Part shown: positions 26,666 through 36,432 of the stretch, piece after piece
How positions within the stretch are numbered: position 1 is the first letter of the stretch
Layout: every line of letters starts with the position of its first letter
NCBI RefSeq assembly: GCF_001542915.1
Contig: NZ_LNNH01000038.1
Location: forward strand, 1-64,000
DNA from: Peribacillus simplex
GTDB taxonomy: Bacteria > Bacillota > Bacilli > Bacillales > DSM-1321
DNA: 64,000 nt
Direction of reading: 5' to 3'
Program-made: the position numbers and the translations under genes
The notes under the pieces: generated by a model
What the model was told of the DNA's origin: nothing
The model's input: only the letters and a program-made list of their open reading frames with translations
Databases searched by the model: none

Positions 26666-27946
26666 TCAGTCTTGCAGGAATGCCCTCACAAGAGAAAGGA
26701 AATGCAGGGAACCAGTGATGACAAGAACCTCCTTGTCCCCTGTTTTCCGTCTTCCTTCCGTTATGGCCGCCTGCCAATCCTTGATTAGCTGTTTATTCTC
26801 GTGATGAGATGCTTCATAAAGCGTCTGCGCATCGGCAGCCCGATCATGGCCGAATTCGGTAATGATGATCTCAAGCGCATCTTTTTCAAGTTCATGCAGC
26901 ATCTTGGCATAATCCTTATCCTTAAAAGAGCTGAAAACGAATCGGTAGTGATATTCAGGGTAATGTGCCTTCAGCGTATCCACAAGAACCTGAATGCCCG
27001 CAGGATTATGGGCACCATCCAAAATCACCAAAGGGTCATTGGAGATTTTTTCAAAACGGCCATCCCATTTCGCTTCCGCTATTCCTTTGCGGATGTTTTT
27101 TTCATCGATATGTTCCAGGCCGATCTGGACGGCAGCAATGGCCAATGCTGCATTCTCGATTTGATGTTGGCCTAACATGTTCATTTCAAGATGATCGATG
27201 GTCCTATTCCCATGCGTAAACGAGAAGCTTTGTCTGCCTTCTCTTTTCTTTACATGCCTTATTTGAAAATCCCTGGCTAATTGGTAATACGGAACACCGA
27301 CTGCATGTGCCCTATCTTCGATCACGTCTGCCGGTTCTTTCGCCGTCACTCCGCTTATGACCGGCGCCCCGCTTTTGATGATGCCTGCCTTCTCTGAAGC
27401 GATTTCCGCCAATGTGTCACCGAGGATATTCGTATGCTCCAAGGAAATCGAGGTAATGATCGAAAGCAACGGCTTGATGACATTCGTCGTATCCAGCCTG
27501 CCTCCAAGTCCGGTTTCCATTAAGACCAGATCTACCTCTTTCTTGCTAAAATAAGAGAACGCCATGGCCGTCAATATTTCGAATTGGGTGGGGCCATTCC
27601 CTGCATGATCCATCTCTTGGATGAACGGCCACAGTTCCGTGAACACAGCGATGAAATCCTTATCGCTGATTTCATCTGCATTTATCTTCAGCTGTTCATT
27701 CATGCGGCTTAAATACGGGGATGTGAACGAAGCGACCCGGACTCCTTCTTCCATCAAAATTCCTTTCATATACTGCAGCGTCGATCCTTTCCCATTTGAA
27801 CCGGCAATATGAATATACTTTAACCCTTCATGCGGGTTGCCTAATTTCTTTAATAATGCTTCCATGCGTGACAGGCCGAAATTCATGCCCAATCGAACTT
27901 GTCGTCGTTCAAAAAAATGATTGATTTCTTTCATGGTCCTTGCCAT
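26666..27946 (-). CDS. folC: Bifunctional folylpolyglutamate synthase / dihydrofolate synthase
   Basis: 426 aa. It adds glutamate to dihydropteroate and then gamma-linked glutamates to folates. Mur-ligase family features are visible: the ATP loop HIAGSNGKGSTLQYM (residues 46-60), VLMETGLGGRLDTTN, the SLEHTNILGDTL magnesium-site segment, and DGAHNPAGIQ before the C-terminal domain. It starts at ATG 27946 about 11 nt after GGAGG. It diverges from the ATP-grasp gene at 28046 across 99 bp. In B. subtilis valS lies directly upstream; here two inserted genes separate them. Confidence 0.96.
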   Translation of the reverse strand: MARTMKEINHFFERRQVRLGMNFGLSRMEALLKKLGNPHEGLKYIHIAGSNGKGSTLQYMKGILMEEGVRVASFTSPYLSRMNEQLKINADEISDKDFIAVFTELWPFIQEMDHAGNGPTQFEILTAMAFSYFSKKEVDLVLMETGLGGRLDTTNVIKPLLSIITSISLEHTNILGDTLAEIASEKAGIIKSGAPVISGVTAKEPADVIEDRAHAVGVPYYQLARDFQIRHVKKREGRQSFSFTHGNRTIDHLEMNMLGQHQIENAALAIAAVQIGLEHIDEKNIRKGIAEAKWDGRFEKISNDPLVILDGAHNPAGIQVLVDTLKAHYPEYHYRFVFSSFKDKDYAKMLHELEKDALEIIITEFGHDRAADAQTLYEASHHENKQLIKDWQAAITEGRRKTGDKEVLVITGSLHFLSLVRAFLQD

Positions 27947-28045
27947 TAATCATCGAGCCTCCTCTATCTTTATACCGCTCTAATGCGTTAAGATTATTTT
28001 ATCAATATATGAACGATTAACCTAGACGAAAGGTAGTGTTAATTC

Positions 28046-28990
28046 ATGAAAACTTCTTCTGACCTCCATTGCTGGATTGTCGTGAATGGCTATTTACAGC
28101 ATGATAAATTTTCCAGCCTGGCTTTGTTCATCAAAGAATCGGCTGAAAGAAAAAAAATCAAGGCAACCCTCATCCGTAATTCGGATCTTATTCCCGTCAT
28201 TGAAAACGGGATTCCAATGCTTAAAGGAACGTTTGGAAAGCTGCCTGACTTTGTCCTATTCATGGATAAAGATATCCATTTGGCGCGCCATTTGGAATTG
28301 CTCGGCCTCCCGGTATACAACAGCAGTTCTGCTATCGATATTTGCGACAGCAAAGCGAAAACGCATCAAGCCTTAGCGGGACATAACATACCGATGCCGA
28401 AGACCGTCTTTCCTCCTTTCACCTACGAGGGTATCGAAAGGGTTAATATGGATGTTTTCAACCAAATCGGAAGCGAGCTTGGATTCCCGCTTGTCGTCAA
28501 GGAGTCGTACGGTTCTTTCGGGGAACAAGTTTATTTGATTCAAACGGAAGAAGAACTTCTCAAGGCGATCCGTCTTCTTGGCCACAAACCATTCATCATC
28601 CAGGAATTCATCAGGCACAGCAAAGGACGTGACATTCGCATCAATGTCGTCGGCGATCAAGTCATAGCTGCGATGCAACGCCATTCCGAGAGTGACTTCC
28701 GGGCCAACATGACAGCTGGCGGCAGGGCCCATCCCTATACACCCACGAAGGAGGAAGCCATACTGGCGATCCGTTGTGCCGAGATTCTTGGCGCCGCATT
28801 TGCTGGCGTCGATTTGTTATTCGGTGAAGATGGGGCGCTTTTGTGCGAGGTGAATTCGAATTCTCATTTGCTTAATATATATGAATGCACCGGCATCAAC
28901 ATCGCTGACAGCATGTTTGATCATATGTTGAACAATATAGGGAAGGGGAGTGCGACAGATGAGAAAACAAGCAGGCTGGCTGATATATAA
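28046..28990 (+). CDS. RimK-like ATP-grasp ligase (first of a pair)
   Basis: 314 aa; AAGGTAGTG precedes the ATG. A pre-ATP-grasp domain (residues 1-105) ends in the family-typical NSSSAIDICDSKAKTHQALAG, which is followed by the ATP-grasp core: LGFPLVVKESYGSFGEQVYLI (ATP-binding lysine and small loop), PFIIQEFI (adenine hinge), GRDIRINVVGDQVIAAM, and the metal-binding end GVDLLFGEDGALLCEVNSN. This is the RimK/LysX architecture, enzymes that join a carboxylate (often Glu or an amino acid) to an amine through an acyl phosphate. The substrate is unknown. It overlaps the next gene, a paralogue, by 32 bp. It is inserted between folC and valS relative to B. subtilis. Confidence 0.85.
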   Translation: MKTSSDLHCWIVVNGYLQHDKFSSLALFIKESAERKKIKATLIRNSDLIPVIENGIPMLKGTFGKLPDFVLFMDKDIHLARHLELLGLPVYNSSSAIDICDSKAKTHQALAGHNIPMPKTVFPPFTYEGIERVNMDVFNQIGSELGFPLVVKESYGSFGEQVYLIQTEEELLKAIRLLGHKPFIIQEFIRHSKGRDIRINVVGDQVIAAMQRHSESDFRANMTAGGRAHPYTPTKEEAILAIRCAEILGAAFAGVDLLFGEDGALLCEVNSNSHLLNIYECTGINIADSMFDHMLNNIGKGSATDEKTSRLADI

Positions 28991-29813
28991 CCGCGAGGAT
29001 GCCGAAAAAAATAAAGGCTACATAGAATGGATGCTGGACGAGGCAAGCAAGCTTGATCTTGATTTGCATTTCTATCATCGTGAAGATCTGCGGATCGGCC
29101 ATCGCTTCAATGCGTTATATGCCGAGCATGTGCTGGAGCCAATCACAATGCCAGCCTTTGCCATCGTGCGGACCATCGACCCTTTTTTCACGAGACAGCT
29201 GGAGCAAATGGGGATTGTTTGCTTCAACTCTTCTTCCGTATCCGAAATGGCGAATGACAAAGCAAAGACCCATCAATATTTATCAGCGATGGGAATTCCG
29301 ATGACTGATACCGTATATTGCAACGGACGGCCGAAGGCAACTGATATGGCACTCCCTTTCATCGCTAAAGAAACAAAAGGCCGCGGCGGGAAGCAGGTGT
29401 ATTTAATCGAGAATGAGGCTGATTTGGCCCAGTTGAATGAAGGAAACTGGATCGTGCAAAAGCCTGGCCGATTCGGACAGGATATCCGTGTTTTTGTAAT
29501 AGGCAACCAAGTGAAGGCCGCCGTGCTCCGCGAATCAGCTTCGAGCTTCAAGGCCAATTATACGTTAGGCGGAACAGCTTCCTTATGTGAACTAGCTCCA
29601 CACGATTTAGCGCTGGTTGAAAGAATCATCGAAGCGTTTGATTTTGGCCTGGTCGGCATCGATTTCATTTTTGCCAAAGACGGCAGCCTGCTGCTCAATG
29701 AAATCGAGGATGTCGTCGGGAGCCGTACGTTAAGTGCCTTAAGCGAGATCAATATCGTAAGGGAATATCTCACTTTCATTAAGGACAGGATCAACACCCT
29801 GCAGGACGTTTAA
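28959..29813 (+). CDS. RimK-like ATP-grasp ligase (second of a pair)
   Basis: 284 aa from ATG 28959, which follows AAGGGGAG at 8 nt; the frame upstream of it overlaps the first gene without a better site. Same order as its neighbour: NSSSVSEMANDKAKTHQYLSAMG, LPFIAKETKGRGGKQVYLI, NWIVQKP, GQDIRVFVIGNQVKAAVLR, and GIDFIFAKDGSLLLNEIEDVVGSR. The final metal-site region reads NEIEDVVGS instead of the NEVNSN of its neighbour, so the two probably differ in substrate or work on successive steps. The shared operon and gene overlap imply joint action. It ends at a bidirectional terminator facing valS. Confidence 0.85.
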   Translation: MRKQAGWLIYNREDAEKNKGYIEWMLDEASKLDLDLHFYHREDLRIGHRFNALYAEHVLEPITMPAFAIVRTIDPFFTRQLEQMGIVCFNSSSVSEMANDKAKTHQYLSAMGIPMTDTVYCNGRPKATDMALPFIAKETKGRGGKQVYLIENEADLAQLNEGNWIVQKPGRFGQDIRVFVIGNQVKAAVLRESASSFKANYTLGGTASLCELAPHDLALVERIIEAFDFGLVGIDFIFAKDGSLLLNEIEDVVGSRTLSALSEINIVREYLTFIKDRINTLQDV

Positions 29814-29827
29814 GATTCACGATAAAA

Positions 29828-29863
29828 AAAGGAGGAACCAGCCAATATTCTGGTTCCTCCTTT
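29828..29863. terminator. Bidirectional terminator between the ATP-grasp pair and valS
   Basis: aaaggaggaaccag / ctggttcctccttt, a perfect 14-bp stem with an 8-nt loop and A-runs on the left side. Confidence 0.85.
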
Positions 29864-29868
29864 CATGT

Positions 29869-32520
29869 TTACAGTTGTTTCAATTCATTGATTCTGTGGA
29901 TCACGGAATCGCGTTTCTCGCTATAGTCTTTTTCTTTGGCGCGTTCTTCTTCGATGACGCTTGCCGGCGCCTTCTTGACGAAGCCCTCGTTGCCTAATTT
30001 TTTCTGTACACGTTCCACTTCTTTATTGAGTTTGTCGAGCTCTTTCTCAAGACGTTTCACTTCTTCATCAATATTGATCAGTCCTGTCAGCGGAAGGATC
30101 AACTCCACACCGGTTACGACAGCAGTCATCGCTTGGGCTGGCTCTTCGACCTCAATGCCGATCGTCAATTGTTCAGGATTACAGAATCGCTCAATATAGC
30201 TGCTATTCTTCTGCAGTGTCGTCAAGAAGGACTCGTCCTTCGCTTTTAAAATCAAATTGATTTTTTTGCTTAGCGGCGTGTTCACTTCAGCCCGGATGTT
30301 ACGGACGGAGCGGATGATTTCAACAAGCAGCTTCATTTCCTCGGCTGCAGCCGAATCCGTCAATTCTTCGTTCACTTCCGGCCAAGCGGCAACAGTGATG
30401 GACTCCCCTTGATGCGGAAGGTTTTGCCAGATTTCTTCGGTGATGAATGGCATGAAAGGATGCAGCAGCCTCATTGTGTTATCGAGCACGTAAGCCAAGA
30501 TTGAACGTGTCGTTTTCTTTGCCGCTTCATCTTCACCGTATAATGGAAGCTTCGCCATTTCGATATACCAGTCACAGAAGTCATCCCAGATGAAGTTATA
30601 AAGCACACGGCCGACTTCACCGAATTCATAACGGTCCGCAAGTCTCGTCACATTCGTGATCGTTTCATTCAAACGTGTCAAAATCCATTTATCTGCTACG
30701 GATTTCTCGCCGCTCAAATCGATTTCATCGTACGTCATTCCATTCATGTTCATTAAAGCGAATCGGGATGCGTTCCAAATCTTATTGGAGAAGTTCCAAA
30801 CCGCCTCGACTTTTTCCGTACTGTAACGAAGGTCCTGACCTGGTGAGCTGCCAGTCGATAAGAAGTAACGCAGCGAGTCGGCGCCGTATTGATCGATGAC
30901 ATCCATCGGATCGACACCATTGCCAAGCGATTTACTCATCTTGCGTCCTTGTTCATCACGAACGAGGCCGTGGATCAATACATCTTCAAATGGACGTTCA
31001 CCCGTAAACTCAAGCGCCTGGAAAATCATCCTTGAAACCCAGAAGAAGATGATGTCATAGCCCGTAACAAGTGCCCCGGTTGGGTAGTAGCGTTTGAAAT
31101 CGACACTGTCCGCATCAGGCCAGCCCATCGTCGAGAACGGCCATAAAGCCGAGCTGAACCATGTATCCAGAACGTCTGTGTCTTGTTCCCAGTTTTCCGC
31201 ATCCGCAGGCTCTTCATGTCCTACGTATACTTCACCTGTTTCTTTATGGTACCAAGCTGGAATGCGGTGGCCCCACCATAGCTGACGGGATATACACCAG
31301 TCGCGAATATTTTCCATCCAGTGTAAATACGTTTTTTCGAAACGGTCTGGAACGAAATGGACTTTTTCTTCATCGGACCCTTTTTGAAGCTCAACCGAAG
31401 CATCCGCAAGTGGCTGCATTTTAACGAACCATTGCGTGGAAAGATACGGCTCAACAACAGCTCCGCTTCTTTCTGAATGTCCGACTGAGTGCAGGTGATC
31501 TTCGATTTTGAAGAGCACACCCTCTTCCTGAAGATCTTTGACGATTTGTTTACGGCATTCAAAACGATCCATGCCTTCATATTTACCAGCCTTTTCATTC
31601 ATCGACCCATCTTCATGCATCACGAGGATGCGCTCCAAGTCATGACGGTTGCCGATTTCAAAGTCATTCGGATCATGTGCAGGTGTAATTTTCACTGCGC
31701 CGGAACCGAATTCCATATCGACATAATCATCCCCGACAATCGGGATTTCCCGGCCCGTGATTGGCAGGCGGACCATTTTGCCGATCAAGTGCTTATACCG
31801 GTCATCTTCAGGATGTACGGCAACCGCCGTATCGCCAAGCATCGTTTCCGGACGGGTTGTGGCTATTTCGATTTCACCCGAGCCGTCCACTAACGGATAT
31901 TTCATATGATAGAACGCACCCTGAACATCCTTGTAAATGACCTCGATATCGGACAGCGCCGTTTTCGTCGATGGGTCCCAGTTGATGATGTATTCGCCGC
32001 GGTAAATCAAGCCCTTATTATAAAGGGAGACGAATACTTCGCGGACCGCTTTTGAAAGACCCTCATCAAGAGTGAAGCGTTCTCGGGTATAATCAAGCCC
32101 TAGACCTAGCTTTGACCACTGTTCGCGGATATGGCTCGCATATTCTTCCTTCCATTTCCATGTTTCTTCAACGAACTTTTCACGTCCAAGGTCATAGCGG
32201 CTTACGCCTTCAGCACGTAGTTTCTGTTCCACCTTCGCTTGCGTCGCGATACCGGCATGGTCCATGCCCGGCAACCATAAAACATCATAGCCCTGCATCC
32301 TTTTCATGCGCGTCAATATATCTTGAAGCGTCGTGTCCCATGCGTGGCCAAGATGCAGCTTGCCTGTCACGTTCGGCGGCGGGATGACAATCGTATAAGG
32401 TTCTTTTGTATCATCACTCTTCGTTTCAAAAAACTTCCCATCAAGCCACCATTTGTAGCGGCCTTTCTCTATTGCCTGCGGATCATATTTAGTCGGCATC
32501 GAAATCTGGTTCTCTTCCAT
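29869..32520 (-). CDS. valS: Valyl-tRNA synthetase
   Basis: 883 aa from ATG 32520 ([14 protein letters not shown]), which has AAAGGAGG 7 nt upstream. The frame stays open a further 39 codons, but that stretch is the T-box antiterminator. Class I signatures are HIGH-type [15 protein letters not shown] and KMSKS in [10 protein letters not shown]. The editing (CP1) domain lies between ([20 protein letters not shown]), and a C-terminal coiled-coil arm typical of ValRS is present ([23 protein letters not shown]). It is controlled by the T-box immediately upstream. Confidence 0.97.
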   Translation of the reverse strand: MEENQISMPTKYDPQAIEKGRYKWWLDGKFFETKSDDTKEPYTIVIPPPNVTGKLHLGHAWDTTLQDILTRMKRMQGYDVLWLPGMDHAGIATQAKVEQKLRAEGVSRYDLGREKFVEETWKWKEEYASHIREQWSKLGLGLDYTRERFTLDEGLSKAVREVFVSLYNKGLIYRGEYIINWDPSTKTALSDIEVIYKDVQGAFYHMKYPLVDGSGEIEIATTRPETMLGDTAVAVHPEDDRYKHLIGKMVRLPITGREIPIVGDDYVDMEFGSGAVKITPAHDPNDFEIGNRHDLERILVMHEDGSMNEKAGKYEGMDRFECRKQIVKDLQEEGVLFKIEDHLHSVGHSERSGAVVEPYLSTQWFVKMQPLADASVELQKGSDEEKVHFVPDRFEKTYLHWMENIRDWCISRQLWWGHRIPAWYHKETGEVYVGHEEPADAENWEQDTDVLDTWFSSALWPFSTMGWPDADSVDFKRYYPTGALVTGYDIIFFWVSRMIFQALEFTGERPFEDVLIHGLVRDEQGRKMSKSLGNGVDPMDVIDQYGADSLRYFLSTGSSPGQDLRYSTEKVEAVWNFSNKIWNASRFALMNMNGMTYDEIDLSGEKSVADKWILTRLNETITNVTRLADRYEFGEVGRVLYNFIWDDFCDWYIEMAKLPLYGEDEAAKKTTRSILAYVLDNTMRLLHPFMPFITEEIWQNLPHQGESITVAAWPEVNEELTDSAAAEEMKLLVEIIRSVRNIRAEVNTPLSKKINLILKAKDESFLTTLQKNSSYIERFCNPEQLTIGIEVEEPAQAMTAVVTGVELILPLTGLINIDEEVKRLEKELDKLNKEVERVQKKLGNEGFVKKAPASVIEEERAKEKDYSEKRDSVIHRINELKQL

Positions 32521-32544
32521 ATCATTTCCTCCTTTTTGGGCATA

Positions 32545-32785
32545 AAAAAAACTTCCATCATCATAAAAGGACGAAGGAAGTTGTTCGCGGTGCCACCTTT
32601 TTTCCGAAAAAGAAAAATAATCCCTTTCGGCTCTCAAATCGGATAACGGCTCTTCACCGGCCTTCGCTACTAAAAATCTTTCACGAAAACTGCTCGCGGA
32701 CGACTTCGGATGCTGCTGCCTGAAAGCCTCTCACCAATCGGCTTCCTCTCTGAAAAGTGCATTTCATCTTACTATTTCCGGTCTT
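32545..32785 (-). promoter_or_regulatory. Valine-specific T-box leader of valS
   Basis: On the minus strand the T-box core GGTGGCACCGCGAACAA lies at 32581-32597. It is followed by a terminator hairpin (ACTTCCTTCGTCC ... GATGATGGAAGT then T8). Upstream are the stem I landmarks AGAGAGGAAGCC and GGTGAGAGGCTTTC. Two adjacent GTC valine codons at 32699-32704 (GAAGTCGTCC) are the likely specifier. Uncharged tRNA-Val would stabilise the antiterminator and turn valS on. The 5' boundary is approximate. Confidence 0.9.
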
Positions 32786-33005
32786 AGCATTGATTTCTAT
32801 TCATATGTAAAATCATTAAACGCATATAGTATATAGTACAAAAAAAATGGGGCTAGAGTCAATCATCTTTTCGCTTACTTTTTTAACGAAGCAGGACCAT
32901 CCATATCTCATAGTATCCTCCACCAACGGTCATTGTGACGGTTTTTTCACCTTTTCCACTGCCGCCCATAGAATATTAGACGTCCAAAAAAGGAAGGTAA
33001 TAAAT

Positions 33006-33197
33006 ATGAAACGAAGATATACTCCCTATACTTTACCGCCTTGGATGAAAAAATTCCGCGGTGTTTGCCAGCAGTTCATCGTTCCCTTCATCGTTTTCCA
33101 AGGATTGCGGACCCTGATTTTCCCGACTTTCTTTGATATGCTCCTGTTGGTCGCATTCATTTTCCTGGCCATGTCTTTATATTTCGAATGGATTTAA
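33006..33197 (+). CDS. Small membrane protein, 63 aa, unknown function
   Basis: Starts at ATG 33006, 7 nt after AGGAAGGT. A basic N-terminal region with prolines (MKRRYTPYTLPPWMKKFRG) is followed by one or two hydrophobic segments (FIVPFIVFQGLRTLIF and FDMLLLVAFIFLAMSLYF). I do not recognise the family. It lies alone between the valS leader and ysxE, on the opposite strand to both. Ribosome binding site quality and composition support it as real. Confidence 0.6.
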   Translation: MKRRYTPYTLPPWMKKFRGVCQQFIVPFIVFQGLRTLIFPTFFDMLLLVAFIFLAMSLYFEWI

Positions 33198-33214
33198 TTA
33201 TTCCCCTACAGCAA

Positions 33215-33255
33215 AAAAATATACATGACTGGAGATGATCCAATCATGTATATTT
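33215..33255 (-). terminator. Terminator of ysxE
   Basis: AAATATACATGA / TCATGTATATTT stem with T7 on the minus strand, overlapping the ysxE stop codon. Confidence 0.75.
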
Positions 33256-34324
33256 AGCTTGAGGGCGACTGCTCTTCTTTGGCAGCCTCGGCAGCCGCCT
33301 TTTTCTGCTGCTCGATTTCCTCGATTTTCATCACCATATACTCAATGTTTTTCAATAACCAGAATTGCCGCTGCAGTTGGGTGACATGATCCAGCTCGGA
33401 GCGGATCGACCTGCCCTCCGAATATCCCTTCACCAGCTCCAAAGCAGATGAAGGAAAAGCAAGATAGCTTTGCATGAGCAGCAGTTCTTCTTCCTTCAGC
33501 GGAAAATATCGCATATAGTTATATAGCCAATCGACGCAATCATCACTTTGGATCGGATAGGTCCTCGCCGATTTAACGAGAAAAGGCAATAAATCGAAAT
33601 GAGGCGGTGCCGTATTCGAATTCTCAAAATTGATGAAATAGCCATATCCCCGTTCATCATAAACGAAATGCTTAAGGGAAATCTTTCCGTGGGTAACGAC
33701 GGTTCGAACCTTTTCACTTTCCTTCGTCTTTTCATACCAGGTTTCAAACTTCTTGATCGAGTACTTCAGGGCTTGTGAAATATCAGTGAAGAACGTACAC
33801 ACAGACATTTCGAATGGCGACATATACCACTTCTTTTCACAACTGACAATATACTCATCCATAAAGTCCTTCTCATTATTCCAGGCCTCAAGCGTCCGCT
33901 CATAATGTGCTTCCCGTTCTTCTATATCCACTTGCGTTTCTTTTACTGTCAGCGTATGCATCCGGGCAAGCTCCCGGAACATTTGCTTATGCTTTTCATC
34001 ACGCTCCCCGTCCCCTTCGTTGTTCAACCACGGCATCAAGTAATACAACCGGCCATTATGGAGGACGGCATAACGCTGATCCATCGTTTGATAGATGGGA
34101 ACGATCCGATTATAACCGCGATGGTAAAGCTTTTGGACATTTTTAATAAAATCTATGCCATTATGCGGTAAAATCGATTTCAAGGCAAACGTACCACGAT
34201 CACTGTATACTTTCTTCACCCGTCCGAAATCCTCTATATATTGTACATAAAGGGCATATTCCCTCAAGACGGCTTCCGTGTCCCGATCCCGATTAACCGA
34301 CTGCTGATTCTCGTTTTCCCTCAC
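33254..34324 (-). CDS. ysxE: Spore coat protein YsxE (CotS-like kinase-fold family)
   Basis: 356 aa from GTG 34324, about 10 nt after GAAGGTG; GTG 34333 is also in frame but too close to that site. The fold is that of the aminoglycoside phosphotransferase/choline kinase superfamily as in CotS and YutH: residues 30-60 resemble an N-lobe (RVKKVYSDRGTFALKSI), and VVTHGKISLKHFVYDERGYGYFINFEN matches the catalytic loop region. The catalytic Asp of active kinases appears to be replaced (THGKISLKHF), so it may be inactive. It follows spoVID as in B. subtilis. The C-terminus is Ala/Lys/Glu-rich. Confidence 0.88.
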   Translation of the reverse strand: MRENENQQSVNRDRDTEAVLREYALYVQYIEDFGRVKKVYSDRGTFALKSILPHNGIDFIKNVQKLYHRGYNRIVPIYQTMDQRYAVLHNGRLYYLMPWLNNEGDGERDEKHKQMFRELARMHTLTVKETQVDIEEREAHYERTLEAWNNEKDFMDEYIVSCEKKWYMSPFEMSVCTFFTDISQALKYSIKKFETWYEKTKESEKVRTVVTHGKISLKHFVYDERGYGYFINFENSNTAPPHFDLLPFLVKSARTYPIQSDDCVDWLYNYMRYFPLKEEELLLMQSYLAFPSSALELVKGYSEGRSIRSELDHVTQLQRQFWLLKNIEYMVMKIEEIEQQKKAAAEAAKEEQSPSS

Positions 34325-34370
34325 GAGACCCACTCACCTTCTCTAAAAAAACTAAACCCGTTACCTTCGT

Positions 34371-34410
34371 AAAAAACAGGAGCAGGCCATATGGATGCGC
34401 TGCTCTCTGT
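34371..34410 (-). terminator. Hairpin with T-run between spoVID and ysxE
   Basis: On the minus strand ACAG-AGAGCAG / CTGCTC-CTGT, with bulged A, followed by T6. It lies directly after the spoVID stop, so ysxE may be partly separated from spoVID transcription. Confidence 0.55.
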
Positions 34411-34415
34411 CACGG

Positions 34416-35819
34416 TTAATTTTTATAGGCAACCGCCTTCGGTATATAAACGACTTGACCTTCCTCGATACTCTGATTCGACTCCAATTCATTGCTGAAG
34501 AGTATCGATTGGACCGTTACATCATAACGCTGCGCCAAGTCTTCAAGCGTTTCTCCTTGCTGAACGATGCAGACCTTCATCCTTACCAATTCTTCATCTT
34601 GCTTCCTGCCGAATAAATCCATGATGGAAGACTGCTTTTCCCCATGCTCAGCCGTTTCTTTTTCATCCCGTTCCGCTGCTTGCTTCCGGCCCTTGTACGT
34701 TTTCACTTCCTTATCTTTGGCTTGCGGTGCCGGTCTTTCCCTTTCTTTGAACAGGTCCCCTATCGATGAAGGAAGCTCGACTTCCTTTTCCACCTTCACC
34801 TGTTCGTTGAGGACCGGACCTGCGGCCACAACTTCATCCTCTTCCTGAAGGGCGCCGCCCTCGGTTTTGAACCGTGACACTGGACCGCTGGCAATTGGAA
34901 CACTCTGATGATTGCCAGCATCCCCCTGACCTTCTTCCGCATTCAAGGACGCCATTGGCAATTCCACGTTCTCTATCGTTTTTTCCTGCCTGCTAGGCCT
35001 CTCTTCCTGCACGGATAATACAGGTTCTTCGGACCCTTGTTCACTGGCATCCGTGTCTTCCTGTCTGCTTACTTCCGCTTCCCACTCCTCCTCTTCAGGA
35101 TAAGGTGACACCGGCATTTCGAAAACAGGAGCGCTGTGCTGATCGCTTAAGTAAATCGGCTCTTCTTCTTCTTCTTCCTCTTCGTTAGCTTCGGCTACCC
35201 GTTTTGCCTCAGCGGAAAATGGCGAATATAACTCATCTTCCTCCTCATCACGGAAAACAGGCTGAAAATCCGGAATGGTCGGCATTCCAGCCGCATAAGG
35301 AATGTAAGACTCATTTTCTCCATCCGTTTCTTCCTGTTCCTCCAATTCCCCTGCTTCCTGTTCCGTATCGAACCGCTCTTCCACGTATGAATCATTGTAA
35401 ATTCCAGTTATCAATAAATCCGCCTGCAATTTCAAGTGATTATGTTCCGGCAACGCATAGTCAAAGCTCTGAATCGAGACATCGATTTCCTCCAATGAAG
35501 CAACCCGATTTGTCGGAATCGTTATATCAACCGGAAAACGGTGTGTGAACTCATTAAGTCCATTGAGATGCCTCTCGACCTTTTGCACGGCTTTTGGCAA
35601 AAAGGTTTGCGAAAACTCCTCTTGTTCACCATTTTGCGAGTCCTTGTATTCACCGCATAAGTCTAACGAGCCTCGTATAAAAACATATTGATCACTCTCT
35701 TGAATCGTCACATTCGGATCCAGGGAAATCGAATAAAGCTCAGCCACTTCCTGTCCCTTCTGGAACCAAACGGATTCCTCTAAAGAAAATCGTAAATGCG
35801 ATTCATTTTCTTGCGACAA
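34416..35819 (-). CDS. spoVID: Spore coat encasement protein SpoVID
   Basis: 467 aa from TTG 35819 (then SQENESHLRFSLEESVWF), which lies 7 nt after AAAGGAGG; no ATG in this frame has a ribosome binding site. The N-terminal domain (about 1-140) matches SpoVID, which drives coat encasement together with SpoIVA and SafA. A long acidic Glu-rich, low-complexity middle (EEEEEEEPIYLS and similar) follows. The C-terminal LysM domain (VQQGETLEDLAQRYDVTVQSI, then VVYIPKA) binds peptidoglycan or its precursors. Its partner SafA is encoded at the left edge of the window. Confidence 0.94.
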   Translation of the reverse strand: MSQENESHLRFSLEESVWFQKGQEVAELYSISLDPNVTIQESDQYVFIRGSLDLCGEYKDSQNGEQEEFSQTFLPKAVQKVERHLNGLNEFTHRFPVDITIPTNRVASLEEIDVSIQSFDYALPEHNHLKLQADLLITGIYNDSYVEERFDTEQEAGELEEQEETDGENESYIPYAAGMPTIPDFQPVFRDEEEDELYSPFSAEAKRVAEANEEEEEEEEPIYLSDQHSAPVFEMPVSPYPEEEEWEAEVSRQEDTDASEQGSEEPVLSVQEERPSRQEKTIENVELPMASLNAEEGQGDAGNHQSVPIASGPVSRFKTEGGALQEEDEVVAAGPVLNEQVKVEKEVELPSSIGDLFKERERPAPQAKDKEVKTYKGRKQAAERDEKETAEHGEKQSSIMDLFGRKQDEELVRMKVCIVQQGETLEDLAQRYDVTVQSILFSNELESNQSIEEGQVVYIPKAVAYKN

Positions 35820-35987
35820 AACAACTCCTCCTTTCAACTTCAGAAACGGTACATATACCAATAACAATCTATGAAGGAAAACGATCAATTATTCCTTATT
35901 TTCATCTAAACCTATCTAGTCCACGTTTTTGTCCGCAGCTTTAAAGGAGAAATTTCATGTACATGATTCGGGCTTTTGCCTATAATT

Positions 35988-36350
35988 CGCCTACAGTGAC
36001 TTTTATTCGGCCTACTGCTACCTTTTTTCGGCCTGAACCAACTTAATCCGGCCTTCAGCCACTTTAATTCGGCCTACCTCCACATTAATTCGACCAACAT
36101 TCAACTTAATTCGTCCTACACCCAACTTAATTCGGCCTACTGCTACCTTTTTTCGTCCTGAACCCAACTTAATCCGGCCTACATCCAACTTAATTCGGCC
36201 TACTGCTACCTTTTTTCGTCCTGAACCAACTTAATCCGGCCTGCGCCCACTTTTTCGGCCTACCTCCACATTAATCCGACCTACATCCAACTTAATCCGG
36301 CCTGTAACCACATTAATTCGACCTACACCCTACTTAATCCGGCCACAATC
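35988..36350. repeat. Array of about 17 imperfect 21-bp tandem repeats between spoVID and hemL
   Basis: Head-to-tail units of 19-22 bp (mostly 21) with consensus cggcctacatccaacttaat (plus strand) fill the intergenic gap. Unit variants fall into types: cggcctac-nnn-ccaacttaatt, cgtcctgaacccaacttaatc, and cggcctactgctaccttttt, which recurs three times. The variants mix along the array, so the array probably grew by multi-unit duplication. There are no unique spacers, so it is not CRISPR, and the minus frames are full of stop codons. Confidence 0.85.
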
Positions 36351-36358
36351 GAGTAAAT

Positions 36359-36415
36359 AAAAAAAAGTCAGGCTTCCGTTCTCCAAAAGCGTTTGGAGGA
36401 GGGTAGCCTGACTTA
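36359..36415 (-). terminator. Strong terminator of the hem operon
   Basis: On the minus strand AAGTCAGGCT / AGCCTGACTT outer stem plus an inner CTCCAAA / TTTGGAG stem, followed by T8, 18 bp after the hemL stop. Confidence 0.85.
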
Positions 36416-36432
36416 AGCGTTTTTTTTTCGAA

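Noticed and set aside
32521..32637. N-terminal extension of ValS by 39 codons
   Set aside because: The stretch is the T-box antiterminator/terminator; the ATG at 32520 has an ideal ribosome binding site and matches family starts.
33254..34324. YsxE as an active sugar or aminoglycoside kinase
   Set aside because: The fold matches, but the catalytic-loop Asp is not in place (THGKISLKHF), so kinase activity is not claimed.
35988..36350. Possible CRISPR array before hemL
   Set aside because: Repeats abut one another with no unique spacers, units are degenerate and only about 21 bp, and no cas genes are present.
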